Of a stretch of 18,571 nucleotides of DNA, positions 1 through 7,465 are shown one piece after another (the stretch's first letter is position 1; every line of letters starts with the position of its first letter). A program made the position numbers and the translations under genes. The DNA comes from an uncultured Synechococcaceae cyanobacterium (lineage in GTDB: Bacteria; Cyanobacteriota; Cyanobacteriia; PCC-6307; Cyanobiaceae): assembly GCA_902538695.1 (NCBI GenBank), contig CACBGC010000013.1, positions 1-18,571 on the forward strand, read 5' to 3'. Below the pieces are notes generated by a model. That model was not told where the DNA came from. It made no database searches and saw only the letters and a program-made list of their open reading frames with translations.

Positions 1-245
1 ATTTCCCATCCATCTCTGGGAATTGTGTCATTTTGAATTTTCCCAACCTCGTGCCAAAATAATAAATTTCTATGGTCAATAGCAAAGTTATCCCATTCAT
101 CTAAATCTATTTGAATTTCCACTTCGTCACGACCGATTTCCTCAAGTGTTATTAAAGGTGGATCTATAGCCGCAGCAGCTTCAACGAATACCCAACTTTC
201 ATTCTCTGGAGGCAACAAACTTTTAAGTCGCTGAAGTTCGCTCAT
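1..245 (-). CDS. DUF3318 family protein, 3' end cut by window edge
   Basis: An open frame starts at ATG (243-245, read on the minus strand) and stays open to the left edge. It gives 81 residues beginning MSELQRLKSLLPPENESWVF, followed by VEAAAAIDPPLITLEEIGRD and an acidic, Trp-containing stretch (EWDNFAIDHRNLLFWHEVG). I recognise this as the N-terminal part of the cyanobacterial DUF3318 family, which has no established function. The recognition is from memory of the family pattern. The visible part has no membrane segment. The C-terminal region, which is usually hydrophobic in this family as I recall it, lies outside the window. The gene is transcribed divergently from carB across a 109-bp gap. 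The start is well placed, because the conserved N-terminus begins exactly there. Confidence 0.8.
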   Translation of the reverse strand, partial: MSELQRLKSLLPPENESWVFVEAAAAIDPPLITLEEIGRDEVEIQIDLDEWDNFAIDHRNLLFWHEVGKIQNDTIPRDGWE

Positions 246-267
246 AAAAAATTAATTTCTACCAATA

Positions 268-293
268 CTATAGAAACAAATGTTGCTTTTCAA
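268..293 (-). promoter_or_regulatory. possible promoter of the DUF3318 gene
   Basis: On the minus strand a TATAGT box (268-273) lies 22 bases upstream of the DUF3318 start. A TTGAAA box (288-293) lies further upstream with a 14-base spacer, which is shorter than the usual 16-18. The -10 match is good and the -35 is doubtful. The TTGAAA overlaps a small palindrome at 291-301. This is a motif reading only. Confidence 0.25.
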
Positions 294-354
294 GTAACTT
301 GATTAACATCTGATGATTTATAAGTAGCATGATATAAAAGAAGGTTTTAAATTT

Positions 355-3300
355 ATGCCTCAAAGAGGTGATCTAAAAAAAATTCTTATTCTTGGTTCTG
401 GACCGATTGTTATAGGACAAGCATGTGAATTTGATTACTCTGGTACTCAAGCTTGCAAAGCTTTAAGAAAAGCTGGTTATGAAATTGTCTTGATAAATTC
501 AAATCCAGCATCAATAATGACTGATCCTGATATTGCTAATAAAACTTATATTGAGCCATTGACTCATGAAATTGTTTCTCAGATCATTTTAAAAGAAAAA
601 CCTGATGCAATTCTCCCCACTATGGGAGGTCAAACTGCTTTGAATCTCGCGGTTAAATTATCAGAATCAGATTTTTTGAAGCAAAATAATATTGAATTAA
701 TTGGTGCTGATTTAAGAGCTATTAATAAAGCTGAAGATAGAAAATTATTTAAAGAATCGATGGAAAAAATAGAAGTAAATGTATGTCCATCTGGGATCGC
801 ATCTAACCTGAATGAAGCTATTGAGGTATCAAAAGAAATAAGTTCTTATCCCCTTATAATAAGGCCCGCATTTACATTAGGTGGTGTAGGAGGTGGGATT
901 GCTTTTAACCTTGAAGAATTTGTCGATTTATGTAAATCAGGTTTAGAGGAAAGTCCAAGTAATCAAATATTGATTGAAAAATCACTTATTGGATGGAAGG
1001 AGTATGAATTAGAGGTTATGAGAGATACTGCCGACAATGTTGTAATAGTTTGCAGTATTGAAAATTTAGACCCAATGGGTGTACACACTGGAGATTCAAT
1101 TACAGTAGCTCCCGCACAGACCTTAACAGATAAGGAGTATCAGAGGTTGAGAGATTTGTCATTGAAAATCATTAGAGAGGTAGGAGTTGAGACAGGAGGG
1201 AGTAATATCCAATTTGCAATTAATCCAATTAATGGAGAAGTAATTGTCATAGAAATGAATCCCCGTGTGAGTAGATCCTCTGCATTGGCAAGTAAAGCCA
1301 CTGGATTTCCTATCGCTAAAATTGCTGCTTTATTATCTGTAGGTTATACACTTGATGAAATTATCAATGACATTACAAAAAAAACACCTGCATGTTTTGA
1401 ACCATCAATTGATTACGTAGTTACTAAGATTCCAAGATTTGCCTTTGAAAAGTTTAAAGGCTCTTCAAATACTTTAAGCACTGCTATGAAATCTGTTGGT
1501 GAGTCAATGGCAATAGGTCGTTCTTTTGAAGAATCATTTCAGAAAGCATTAAGGTCATTAGAAATAGGTGTTTTTGGATGGGAATGTGATTCACAAGATG
1601 AATTTAAAGATGAGAGTCAAATTAAAAATAGTTTAAGAAACCCTACATCTGAAAGAATTCTCCTAATTAAAAAAGCTATGCAGCTTGGGAAAACTAATAA
1701 ATATATTCAAGAAGTTACAAATATAGATTTATGGTTTATCGAAAAATTAAGTAATATCTTTAATTTTGAGAATGATTTTTTGAAAGATAAGGAACTTTAT
1801 ACTCTAGATAGGGATTTGATGTTACATGCCAAACAATTAGGCTTTTCAGATCAACAGATAGCAAAGTTAACTAATTCTGAGTTTTTTGAAGTAAGAAGAT
1901 ACAGAAAAAAACTCAATATAATTCCAATTTATAAAACTGTTGATACTTGTTCAGCAGAATTCGCATCCTCAACTCCCTATCATTATTCAACTTACGAAGA
2001 ATCTTTCATTAATTTTAATTCTCAAACTTTTGATAGCGAGATTTCAGAAGATAGTAAATCAAAAAAAATTATGATTTTAGGAGGAGGTCCAAACAGAATA
2101 GGTCAGGGAATAGAATTTGATTACTGTTGTTGTCATGCATCTTATCAAGCTTCTGCTAACGGCTATAAAACAATAATGGTTAATAGTAATCCTGAAACTG
2201 TATCAACAGATTATGATACAAGCGATATTTTATATTTTGAGCCTGTAACTTTGGAGGATGTTATTAATATAATAGAAGCTGAAAATCCTTATGGTTTAAT
2301 TGTGCAATTTGGAGGTCAAACTCCACTAAAATTATCATTACCTTTATTTGAATGGCTTAAATCAAACGATGGGATCAGAACTGGGTCAAAAATTCTTGGT
2401 ACTTCTCCAATATCAATCGATTTAGCAGAAGATAGAGAGGAATTTACAAAAATTCTTGAAGAATTATGTATTAGACAACCTTTAAACGGTATTGCACGTA
2501 ATCAAAATGAGGCAGAAATAGTAGCAAAAAATATAGGATTCCCCTTGGTTGTAAGACCTTCTTATGTTTTAGGTGGAAGGGCAATGGAAATTGTTAAAGA
2601 TGAAAATGAATTATCGAGATACATTTCTGAAGCGGTTAAGGTATCACCTGATCATCCAATTCTTCTTGATCAATATTTGAATAATGCAATTGAGATAGAT
2701 GTTGATGCTTTATGCGATTCAGAGGGTTCGGTTGTAATTGCTGGCTTAATGGAACATGTGGAACCTGCAGGAATTCATTCAGGAGATTCAGCTTGTTGCT
2801 TACCATCCATTTCTCTTTCAAAATCAACAATAGAAAATGTAAGGAACTGGACTAAATTAATCGCACAAAGATTAAATGTTGTTGGTTTAATTAATTTGCA
2901 ATTTGCAGTAATAAATACAAATAATAAAGAAAATAAATTATTTATTCTAGAAGCAAATCCAAGAGCATCCAGGACAGTACCTTTTGTTTCAAAAGCTATA
3001 GGTAAACCAGTGGCAAAATTAGCTACTCAGTTGATGCAAGGTTTTACATTAGATGATCTTAACTTCACAGAAGAATTTTCTCCAAAATATCAGGCAGTTA
3101 AAGAGGCCGTTTTACCTTTCAAAAGATTTCCTGGATCTGATACATTACTCGGCCCCGAGATGAGATCTACTGGAGAAGTGATGGGTTTAGCTAAAGATTT
3201 TGGAATTGCTTATGCCAAGTCGGAATTGGCAGCAGGTAATGGTGTTCCTTCAGAAGGAGTTGCTTTTTTATCTACAAATAATTTAGATAAAAAGAATCTT

Positions 3301-3651
3301 GAGGAAGTTGCTAGAGAACTTTTGAATTTAGGATTTAAATTAATCGCAACAAAAGGGACAGCTTCATATTTGGCGAATTTAGGAATTCAAGTTGAAGAAG
3401 TGCTTAAAGTTCATGAAGGAAGACCAAATATTGAGGACCTAATTCGTTCGGGACTTGTACAATTAATAATTAATACTCCAATCGGCTCACAGGCTCTTCA
3501 TGATGATGCTTATTTAAGACGTGCCGCTTTAGAATATAATATTCCAACTTTTACAACTATTCCCGGAGCAAAAGCAGCCATTAAGGCGATCAAAGCTTTG
3601 CAATACAATAAAATTAATACTTACTCTCTACAGGAAATCCATAATTATTAA
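355..3651 (+). CDS. carB: carbamoyl-phosphate synthase large subunit
   Basis: CarB makes carbamoyl phosphate from bicarbonate, two ATP and ammonia channelled from the small subunit CarA, feeding pyrimidine and arginine synthesis in the cytoplasm. The protein has 1098 residues, slightly longer than the E. coli enzyme (about 1070). Two homologous halves are visible. The first opens with KKILILGSGPIVIGQACEFD (residues 8-27) and carries an ATP-grasp domain (IIRPAFTLGGVGGG at 168-181, EMNPRVSRSSA at 300-310). The second opens with KKIMILGGGPNRIGQGIEFD (570-589) and repeats the pattern (VVRPSYVLGGRAMEI at 732-746, EANPRASRTVPF at 866-877). The C-terminal 140 residues match the MGS-like allosteric domain (ATKGTASYLANLGI at 998-1011). 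An AGAAGG ribosome-binding site at 339-344 supports the ATG. carA is not in the window. The gene ends 4 bases from a convergent gene. Nothing looks truncated. Confidence 0.98.
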   Translation: MPQRGDLKKILILGSGPIVIGQACEFDYSGTQACKALRKAGYEIVLINSNPASIMTDPDIANKTYIEPLTHEIVSQIILKEKPDAILPTMGGQTALNLAVKLSESDFLKQNNIELIGADLRAINKAEDRKLFKESMEKIEVNVCPSGIASNLNEAIEVSKEISSYPLIIRPAFTLGGVGGGIAFNLEEFVDLCKSGLEESPSNQILIEKSLIGWKEYELEVMRDTADNVVIVCSIENLDPMGVHTGDSITVAPAQTLTDKEYQRLRDLSLKIIREVGVETGGSNIQFAINPINGEVIVIEMNPRVSRSSALASKATGFPIAKIAALLSVGYTLDEIINDITKKTPACFEPSIDYVVTKIPRFAFEKFKGSSNTLSTAMKSVGESMAIGRSFEESFQKALRSLEIGVFGWECDSQDEFKDESQIKNSLRNPTSERILLIKKAMQLGKTNKYIQEVTNIDLWFIEKLSNIFNFENDFLKDKELYTLDRDLMLHAKQLGFSDQQIAKLTNSEFFEVRRYRKKLNIIPIYKTVDTCSAEFASSTPYHYSTYEESFINFNSQTFDSEISEDSKSKKIMILGGGPNRIGQGIEFDYCCCHASYQASANGYKTIMVNSNPETVSTDYDTSDILYFEPVTLEDVINIIEAENPYGLIVQFGGQTPLKLSLPLFEWLKSNDGIRTGSKILGTSPISIDLAEDREEFTKILEELCIRQPLNGIARNQNEAEIVAKNIGFPLVVRPSYVLGGRAMEIVKDENELSRYISEAVKVSPDHPILLDQYLNNAIEIDVDALCDSEGSVVIAGLMEHVEPAGIHSGDSACCLPSISLSKSTIENVRNWTKLIAQRLNVVGLINLQFAVINTNNKENKLFILEANPRASRTVPFVSKAIGKPVAKLATQLMQGFTLDDLNFTEEFSPKYQAVKEAVLPFKRFPGSDTLLGPEMRSTGEVMGLAKDFGIAYAKSELAAGNGVPSEGVAFLSTNNLDKKNLEEVARELLNLGFKLIATKGTASYLANLGIQVEEVLKVHEGRPNIEDLIRSGLVQLIINTPIGSQALHDDAYLRRAALEYNIPTFTTIPGAKAAIKAIKALQYNKINTYSLQEIHNY

Positions 3652-3658
3652 AATTTTA
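3649..3658. repeat. 10-bp palindrome joining two convergent stop codons
   Basis: TAAAATTTTA is a perfect palindrome. It contains the TAA stop of carB (3649-3651) and, on the other strand, the TAA stop of the 72-residue protein (3656-3658). It is AT only, so any hairpin would be weak. No GC-rich terminator stem is present at this junction. Confidence 0.5.
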
Positions 3659-3874
3659 TTCTAAGTTTTTTAGTTTTTCTCTTAATTGATTAACTAAAGA
3701 GTTTCGACTAATTGAAAGTAATTTGAGAGTATCTTGATGCATCTTAAGTTGTGTTTCCGCTATTTGTAGTACTTTTATAGATTCTTTTATTTCATTAGAA
3801 AGTTCATTTATTAAATATTTTTTGCCTTCAAATGTTAAAACTGGATTTGCAGAGTCATTAGTGTTTTCGCTCAT
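3656..3874 (-). CDS. 72-residue coiled-coil protein of unknown function
   Basis: The protein begins MSENTNDSANPVLTFEGKKY. After a short NPVLTFEGKKYLINELS segment (residues 10-26) it is a single charged amphipathic stretch to the C-terminus (about 27-72: KESIKVLQIAETQLKMHQ, then DTLKLLSISRNSLVNQLREK), consistent with a coiled coil. There is no signal peptide or membrane segment. It resembles a small cyanobacterial/cyanophage family that I tentatively recall as DUF6447, but I am not sure of that number. The start lies 30 bases beyond the end of the ABC exporter gene on the same strand, so the two may be cotranscribed. No strong ribosome-binding site is visible. The function is unknown. Confidence 0.75.
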   Translation of the reverse strand: MSENTNDSANPVLTFEGKKYLINELSNEIKESIKVLQIAETQLKMHQDTLKLLSISRNSLVNQLREKLKNLE

Positions 3875-3903
3875 GGATTTACTTTTTAATAAATAAAATA
3901 GAA

Positions 3904-5610
3904 CTATAATTTTTTAATCAATTGTTTTTCACATAATTCTTTATAAATTCCAGGTTTATTTATTAAATCAATGTGTTTCCCAACTTCAATTATTTCACCT
4001 TTATTGAAAACAACTATTTTATTGGCCTCTTGAGTAGTGGCTAATCTATGAGCAATTACAATAACTGTTCTATCTTTCATAGCTCTATTAAGTCCTTTTT
4101 TTACTTCAGATTCTGATTCTGCATCTAACGCACTTGTGGCCTCATCTAAAAGAAGAATTGAGGGGTTCCCGAGTATTGCTCTTGCTATTGCTATCCTCTG
4201 GATCTGACCACCTGAGAAATTTGATCCCCTTTCAGTTATCTCAGTTTCATATTTCTCAGGAAGCTTTTGAATGAAGTTGTGTGCGTTTGCTTTTCTTGCT
4301 GATTCTATAACTTCTTCTTTAGTGAAATTTCTACCCATTCTTATTACATCAATAATTGTTCCTGAAAACAAAAAAGGCTGTTGTTGTACTAATGCAATGT
4401 TTTTTCTAATATCTTTTGTATTTAATTTTTTGAGATTTCTATCATCTATAAAAATGTCTCCATTATTTGGAGTTATAAACTTTAATATCAAAGCTAACAT
4501 TGTACTTTTACCAGCTCCAGAAGCTCCAACGAATGCTATGACTTCCCCTCTTTTAATTTCTAAATTGATATTTTTAAGTACTTTATTATCTTTTTTGTAA
4601 GCGAAATTTACTTTCTTGAAACTTATTTTGCCTTCAAAATTGGATATCCTTCGTAAATTTTCTTTATCATCTTCTACCGGTTCTTGATTTATGTTTTTCA
4701 ACCTTTTTATTGAGGCTTCTGCCTGTTTATAGTCATTAAAATTTGTACTTACATGGCTTATTGGATCAATAAGCATTAATATTGCTGCAAAAAAACTACT
4801 AAATTCTTCGCTTGTTAGAAGGCCTAAATTGATTCTTGCGGCTCCTAAACCTAATATTGCTAATATTCCAAATGCTTCAACAAATCCTACAACTGGATGT
4901 TGAAATGCAAGTAGTTTTAATGTTTTATATTTTGCTTTTTTATTTGTACTTAATTTTTTATAAAATCTTTTCTCAATCCAATTTTCTGCAGCAAAAGCTC
5001 TTATCGTGGACATTCCATTTATAGATTCACCTATTAAGCTTGCTAAATTACTTGTTGATTCCTGACTTTTTTCTGATGCTAATAAAACTCTTCTTCCAAA
5101 ACTGTTAACTGAAATAATAATCAATGGCGCTAAAAAGAATGTTGATATTGTTAGTGACCAGTCTAAATAAAACATATAGATTATTACTGCAAGCAACTGT
5201 AAAGTGCATGGAATAGTATCTTGAGCTGTTTTATAAATAACTTCGCTTACCCTGTCTGCATCTTCTGTAAGTCTATATGTGATGTCCCCGGCTGAAATAT
5301 TTTCAACAGAATTAATCTTTATTTTTTGAATTCTGCTAAATAAATTTCCTCTCATAACTTCACTAATTTCTAAAGATGGTTTTGCTATGAATACATCTTG
5401 TCCAAATTGAGCAGTTTTCTGAACTAAAAATACAAATAAAGACTTAACTATTATGCTAGTAACTTTTGAGAGGTCACCAGATCCAATCGCTGGGATTAAG
5501 TTTCCTGCAAAATAAGCTAACAAAGGCCAACAAGCTACATAAATAAGCATGCATAAAAAACCTTTAATAAACCTATTCGAATATGGCCTGACTGGTGGTA
5601 TTAGTCTCAA
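3904..5610 (-). CDS. ABC transporter half-exporter (MsbA/MDR-like), TTG start
   Basis: This is an inner-membrane export ATPase with the membrane domain first and the nucleotide-binding domain second (568 residues). The membrane part spans about 15-290, with helices visible near 17-36, 52-66, 135-170 and 243-262. The ATPase part has every key motif: Walker A GASGAGKST (362-370), Q-loop QQQ (409-411), signature FSGGQ (465-469), Walker B ILLLDE (485-490) and the switch histidine H521. It should therefore be an active half-transporter working as a dimer. The substrate cannot be read from the sequence. The start is TTG at 5608-5610. An in-frame stop lies 15 bases upstream, and the next ATG would be residue 21, inside the first membrane helix. 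The residues IPPVRPYSNRFIKGFL fit the usual exporter N-terminus, which supports TTG. It diverges from the S4 protein gene (58-bp gap) and is followed by the 72-residue gene. Confidence 0.93.
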   Translation of the reverse strand: MRLIPPVRPYSNRFIKGFLCMLIYVACWPLLAYFAGNLIPAIGSGDLSKVTSIIVKSLFVFLVQKTAQFGQDVFIAKPSLEISEVMRGNLFSRIQKIKINSVENISAGDITYRLTEDADRVSEVIYKTAQDTIPCTLQLLAVIIYMFYLDWSLTISTFFLAPLIIISVNSFGRRVLLASEKSQESTSNLASLIGESINGMSTIRAFAAENWIEKRFYKKLSTNKKAKYKTLKLLAFQHPVVGFVEAFGILAILGLGAARINLGLLTSEEFSSFFAAILMLIDPISHVSTNFNDYKQAEASIKRLKNINQEPVEDDKENLRRISNFEGKISFKKVNFAYKKDNKVLKNINLEIKRGEVIAFVGASGAGKSTMLALILKFITPNNGDIFIDDRNLKKLNTKDIRKNIALVQQQPFLFSGTIIDVIRMGRNFTKEEVIESARKANAHNFIQKLPEKYETEITERGSNFSGGQIQRIAIARAILGNPSILLLDEATSALDAESESEVKKGLNRAMKDRTVIVIAHRLATTQEANKIVVFNKGEIIEVGKHIDLINKPGIYKELCEKQLIKKL

Positions 5611-5668
5611 AATATTATATATTTAATTATTTATCCTACTTTATCAATATTATTAGTTAATAAAAACA

Positions 5669-5845
5669 ATGAAATTGGATCAATTCTTAAAATGGAAAAA
5701 TTTGGTCTCTTCTGGTGGAGAAGCAAAAATTTTTATTAAGTCCGGTTCTGTCAAAGTTAATGGTGCAATAGAAACTAGGAGAGGAAGAAAGTTAAATAAG
5801 GGAGATAAAGTTATATTTCTAAAAAATGAATTATTTTTCGAATAA
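5669..5845 (+). CDS. small S4-domain RNA-binding protein (58 residues)
   Basis: An ATG at 5669 opens a 58-codon frame ending TAA at 5843-5845. The product starts MKLDQFLKWKNLVSSGGEAK and continues IFIKSGSVKVNGAIETRRGR, then KLNKGDKVIFLKNELFFE. This is the compact S4 RNA-binding fold: LDQFLKW, the GG-E-AK-I turn, the G-V-VNG strand, and the RRG-KL--GD-V motif typical of the YaaA/RlbA-type S4 proteins. Members of this group are thought to bind structured RNA such as rRNA. The exact RNA target here is unknown. It sits 52 bases upstream of tpiA on the same strand. I see no good ribosome-binding site. The family match is strong despite the size, and a 60-residue length cutoff would miss this gene. 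Confidence 0.88.
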   Translation: MKLDQFLKWKNLVSSGGEAKIFIKSGSVKVNGAIETRRGRKLNKGDKVIFLKNELFFE

Positions 5846-5885
5846 TTCTCCTATTAAACTCAATTTATATTAATATGATTTTCTT

Positions 5886-5889
5886 GGAG
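5886..5889 (+). promoter_or_regulatory. ribosome-binding site fixing the TTG start of tpiA
   Basis: GGAG at 5886-5889 lies 8 bases before the TTG at 5898-5900. No ATG in the tpiA frame lies between, so this site sets the start at TTG. The resulting N-terminus, RKSVIAGNWKM, is the canonical triosephosphate isomerase beginning. Confidence 0.75.
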
Positions 5890-5897
5890 ATAGTATT

Positions 5898-6623
5898 TTG
5901 AGAAAATCTGTTATTGCTGGAAATTGGAAAATGCACATGACTTGTGCTGAGGCTAAGTCTTATTTAGAAGTGTTTATACCTTTAATAAAAAACATAAATA
6001 AAGATCGTAAAATTGTTATTGCTCCACCTTTTACGGCTATTTCAACCTTTTCTGATCATTCTAATTTTGATTTTTTAGATATTTCTAGTCAAAATATTCA
6101 TTGGGAGGATGAAGGAGCATTTACTGCAGAGATATCTCCAAAAATGCTTCTTGAACATGGTGTCTCATATGCAATAGTTGGCCACAGTGAACCTAGGAAG
6201 TATTTTAGTGAGAGTGACGAACAAATTAATAAAAGAGCAGTTTTTGCTCAATCTAGCGGACTTACTCCGATAGTTTGTGTTGGAGAAACACTAGAACAAA
6301 GAGAGAGAGGAGAAGCTATTAGAGTTATTACTAGACAGGTTGAACAAGGATTAGAAAATGCAGATCCTTCAAATTTAATTGTTGCCTATGAACCAATATG
6401 GGCTATTGGGACAGGTAAAACATGTGAGGCTAAAGAAGCTAATGAGATATGTTCTTTAATTCGGAAATTAATAGGTTTTGATGATTTGATTATTCAATAT
6501 GGAGGATCTGTTAAACCTAATAATATTGACGAAATTATGTCTATGAGTGATATAGATGGGGTTTTAGTTGGAGGGGCTTCATTAGATCCGAAAAGTTTTG
6601 CAAGAATTGCAAATTATCAATAA
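5898..6623 (+). CDS. tpiA: triosephosphate isomerase
   Basis: The enzyme interconverts dihydroxyacetone phosphate and glyceraldehyde 3-phosphate in glycolysis, gluconeogenesis and the Calvin cycle (cytoplasmic, normally a dimer). The protein has 241 residues, a little shorter than the usual 245-255. The catalytic residues are in place: K11 in GNWKM, H96 in IVGHSEPR and E165 in AYEPIWAIGTG, the last running into the flexible loop 6. The phosphate-binding YGGSVKPNN (201-209) and GVLVGGASL (221-229) segments are intact. The start is TTG, chosen because of the GGAG site 8 bases upstream and because the N-terminal strand begins at residue 3. The last 26 bases overlap the folP frame, so the two are probably translated from one message. 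An 8-codon reading frame ends on this TTG and is described in the findings. Confidence 0.97.
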   Translation: MRKSVIAGNWKMHMTCAEAKSYLEVFIPLIKNINKDRKIVIAPPFTAISTFSDHSNFDFLDISSQNIHWEDEGAFTAEISPKMLLEHGVSYAIVGHSEPRKYFSESDEQINKRAVFAQSSGLTPIVCVGETLEQRERGEAIRVITRQVEQGLENADPSNLIVAYEPIWAIGTGKTCEAKEANEICSLIRKLIGFDDLIIQYGGSVKPNNIDEIMSMSDIDGVLVGGASLDPKSFARIANYQ

Positions 6624-7452
6624 AAAAGATCCATGGCCAAGAGGCTGGGGACAAAAAACCTCAATTATGGGGGTTATTAATTTAACTCCTGATTCATTTA
6701 GTGATGGTGGAGAATTAAACTCTTCAAAAAAAGTTTTGGATCAAGTTAATCATTTTTTGTGTAATGGTGTGGATGTTATAGATCTTGGTGCTCAGAGTAC
6801 AAGGCCTGGTGCTGAAGAAGTTGGACCAAGTATAGAAATAAAAAGATTGATCCCATATCTGAAATTAATAAAATCTAAATATCCAGATGTTTTGATCTCT
6901 ATTGATACCTTTAATTCTGAGGTTGCTTATGAAGCTCTTTTAAATGGTGCTAATTGGATAAATGATGTCACTGGAGGAAGAAGAGATATAAATATTTTGG
7001 ATGTTGTATCAAAATTCAACTGTCCATTCGTCATAACTCATAGTCGTGGTAACAGTCAAAATATGAATCAACTCTCTAATTACAAGAATGTTTTGAGCGA
7101 TGTTAAGTGCTCGCTTGATAATTTAATAAAGAATGCTTTAGAAAAAAATATATCTAAAAGAAATATAATAGTAGATCCAGGAATTGGTTTTTCAAAGGAT
7201 ATTATTCATAATTTGGAAATCTTGAGAAATATAGAGGTTTTTAAAAAATGGAATTTGCCAATTTTGATAGGTGCATCAAGGAAAAGATTTATAGGAGAAA
7301 TTTTGAATGAGAAAAATCCAAAAGAGAGAGATATAGGAACTCTTGCAATAAGTTGTCTTTGTTCTCAATTTAATATTGATATTGTGAGAGTTCACAACGT
7401 TAAATTAAATTATCAAATTCTTAAAGTAGCTGATAGGATTTACAGAAAATAA
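6598..7452 (+). CDS. folP: dihydropteroate synthase
   Basis: The enzyme joins p-aminobenzoate to dihydropterin pyrophosphate in folate synthesis and is the sulfonamide target. The protein has 284 residues, and the TIM-barrel motifs are in order: MGVINLTPDSFSDGG (24-38), DLGAQSTRPGAE (62-73), SIDTFN (101-106), INDVTGG (121-127), VDPGIGFSK (192-200), GASRKRFIG (225-233) and RVHNV (264-268). The second loop reads GAQSTRP where many bacteria have GGESTRP. The start is uncertain. TTG at 6598 gives a 26-base overlap with tpiA, and TTG at 6607 is also possible. The in-frame ATG at 6667 would remove the WPRGWGQKTSI segment just before the first motif, which I judge to belong to the protein. No clear ribosome-binding site is visible, so translation may be coupled to tpiA. 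The gene converges on chlH with 8 bases between the stops. Confidence 0.95.
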   Translation: MQELQIINKKDPWPRGWGQKTSIMGVINLTPDSFSDGGELNSSKKVLDQVNHFLCNGVDVIDLGAQSTRPGAEEVGPSIEIKRLIPYLKLIKSKYPDVLISIDTFNSEVAYEALLNGANWINDVTGGRRDINILDVVSKFNCPFVITHSRGNSQNMNQLSNYKNVLSDVKCSLDNLIKNALEKNISKRNIIVDPGIGFSKDIIHNLEILRNIEVFKKWNLPILIGASRKRFIGEILNEKNPKERDIGTLAISCLCSQFNIDIVRVHNVKLNYQILKVADRIYRK

Positions 7453-7465
7453 TATATTTATTATT
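7448..7465. repeat. AT-only inverted repeat at the folP/chlH junction
   Basis: AATAATA (7448-7454) and TATTATT (7459-7465) form a perfect 7-bp inverted repeat around a TATT loop. It covers both convergent stop codons. It is symmetric and could serve both directions, but with no GC pairs it would be a weak hairpin. Its role as a terminator is a guess. Confidence 0.4.

Noticed and set aside
333..338. TATAAA as the carB -10 box
   Set aside because: Transcription would begin at about the ribosome-binding site, leaving almost no leader, and no -35 box is suitably spaced.
2636..2830. Minus-strand open frame inside carB
   Set aside because: It is antisense to a conserved part of the second ATP-grasp domain and has no recognisable motif.
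4271..5024. Open plus-strand frames opposite the ABC exporter (about 109 and 62 residues)
   Set aside because: They lie entirely antisense to a complete exporter with all motifs, have no recognisable domain, and have a composition expected from reading the opposite strand.
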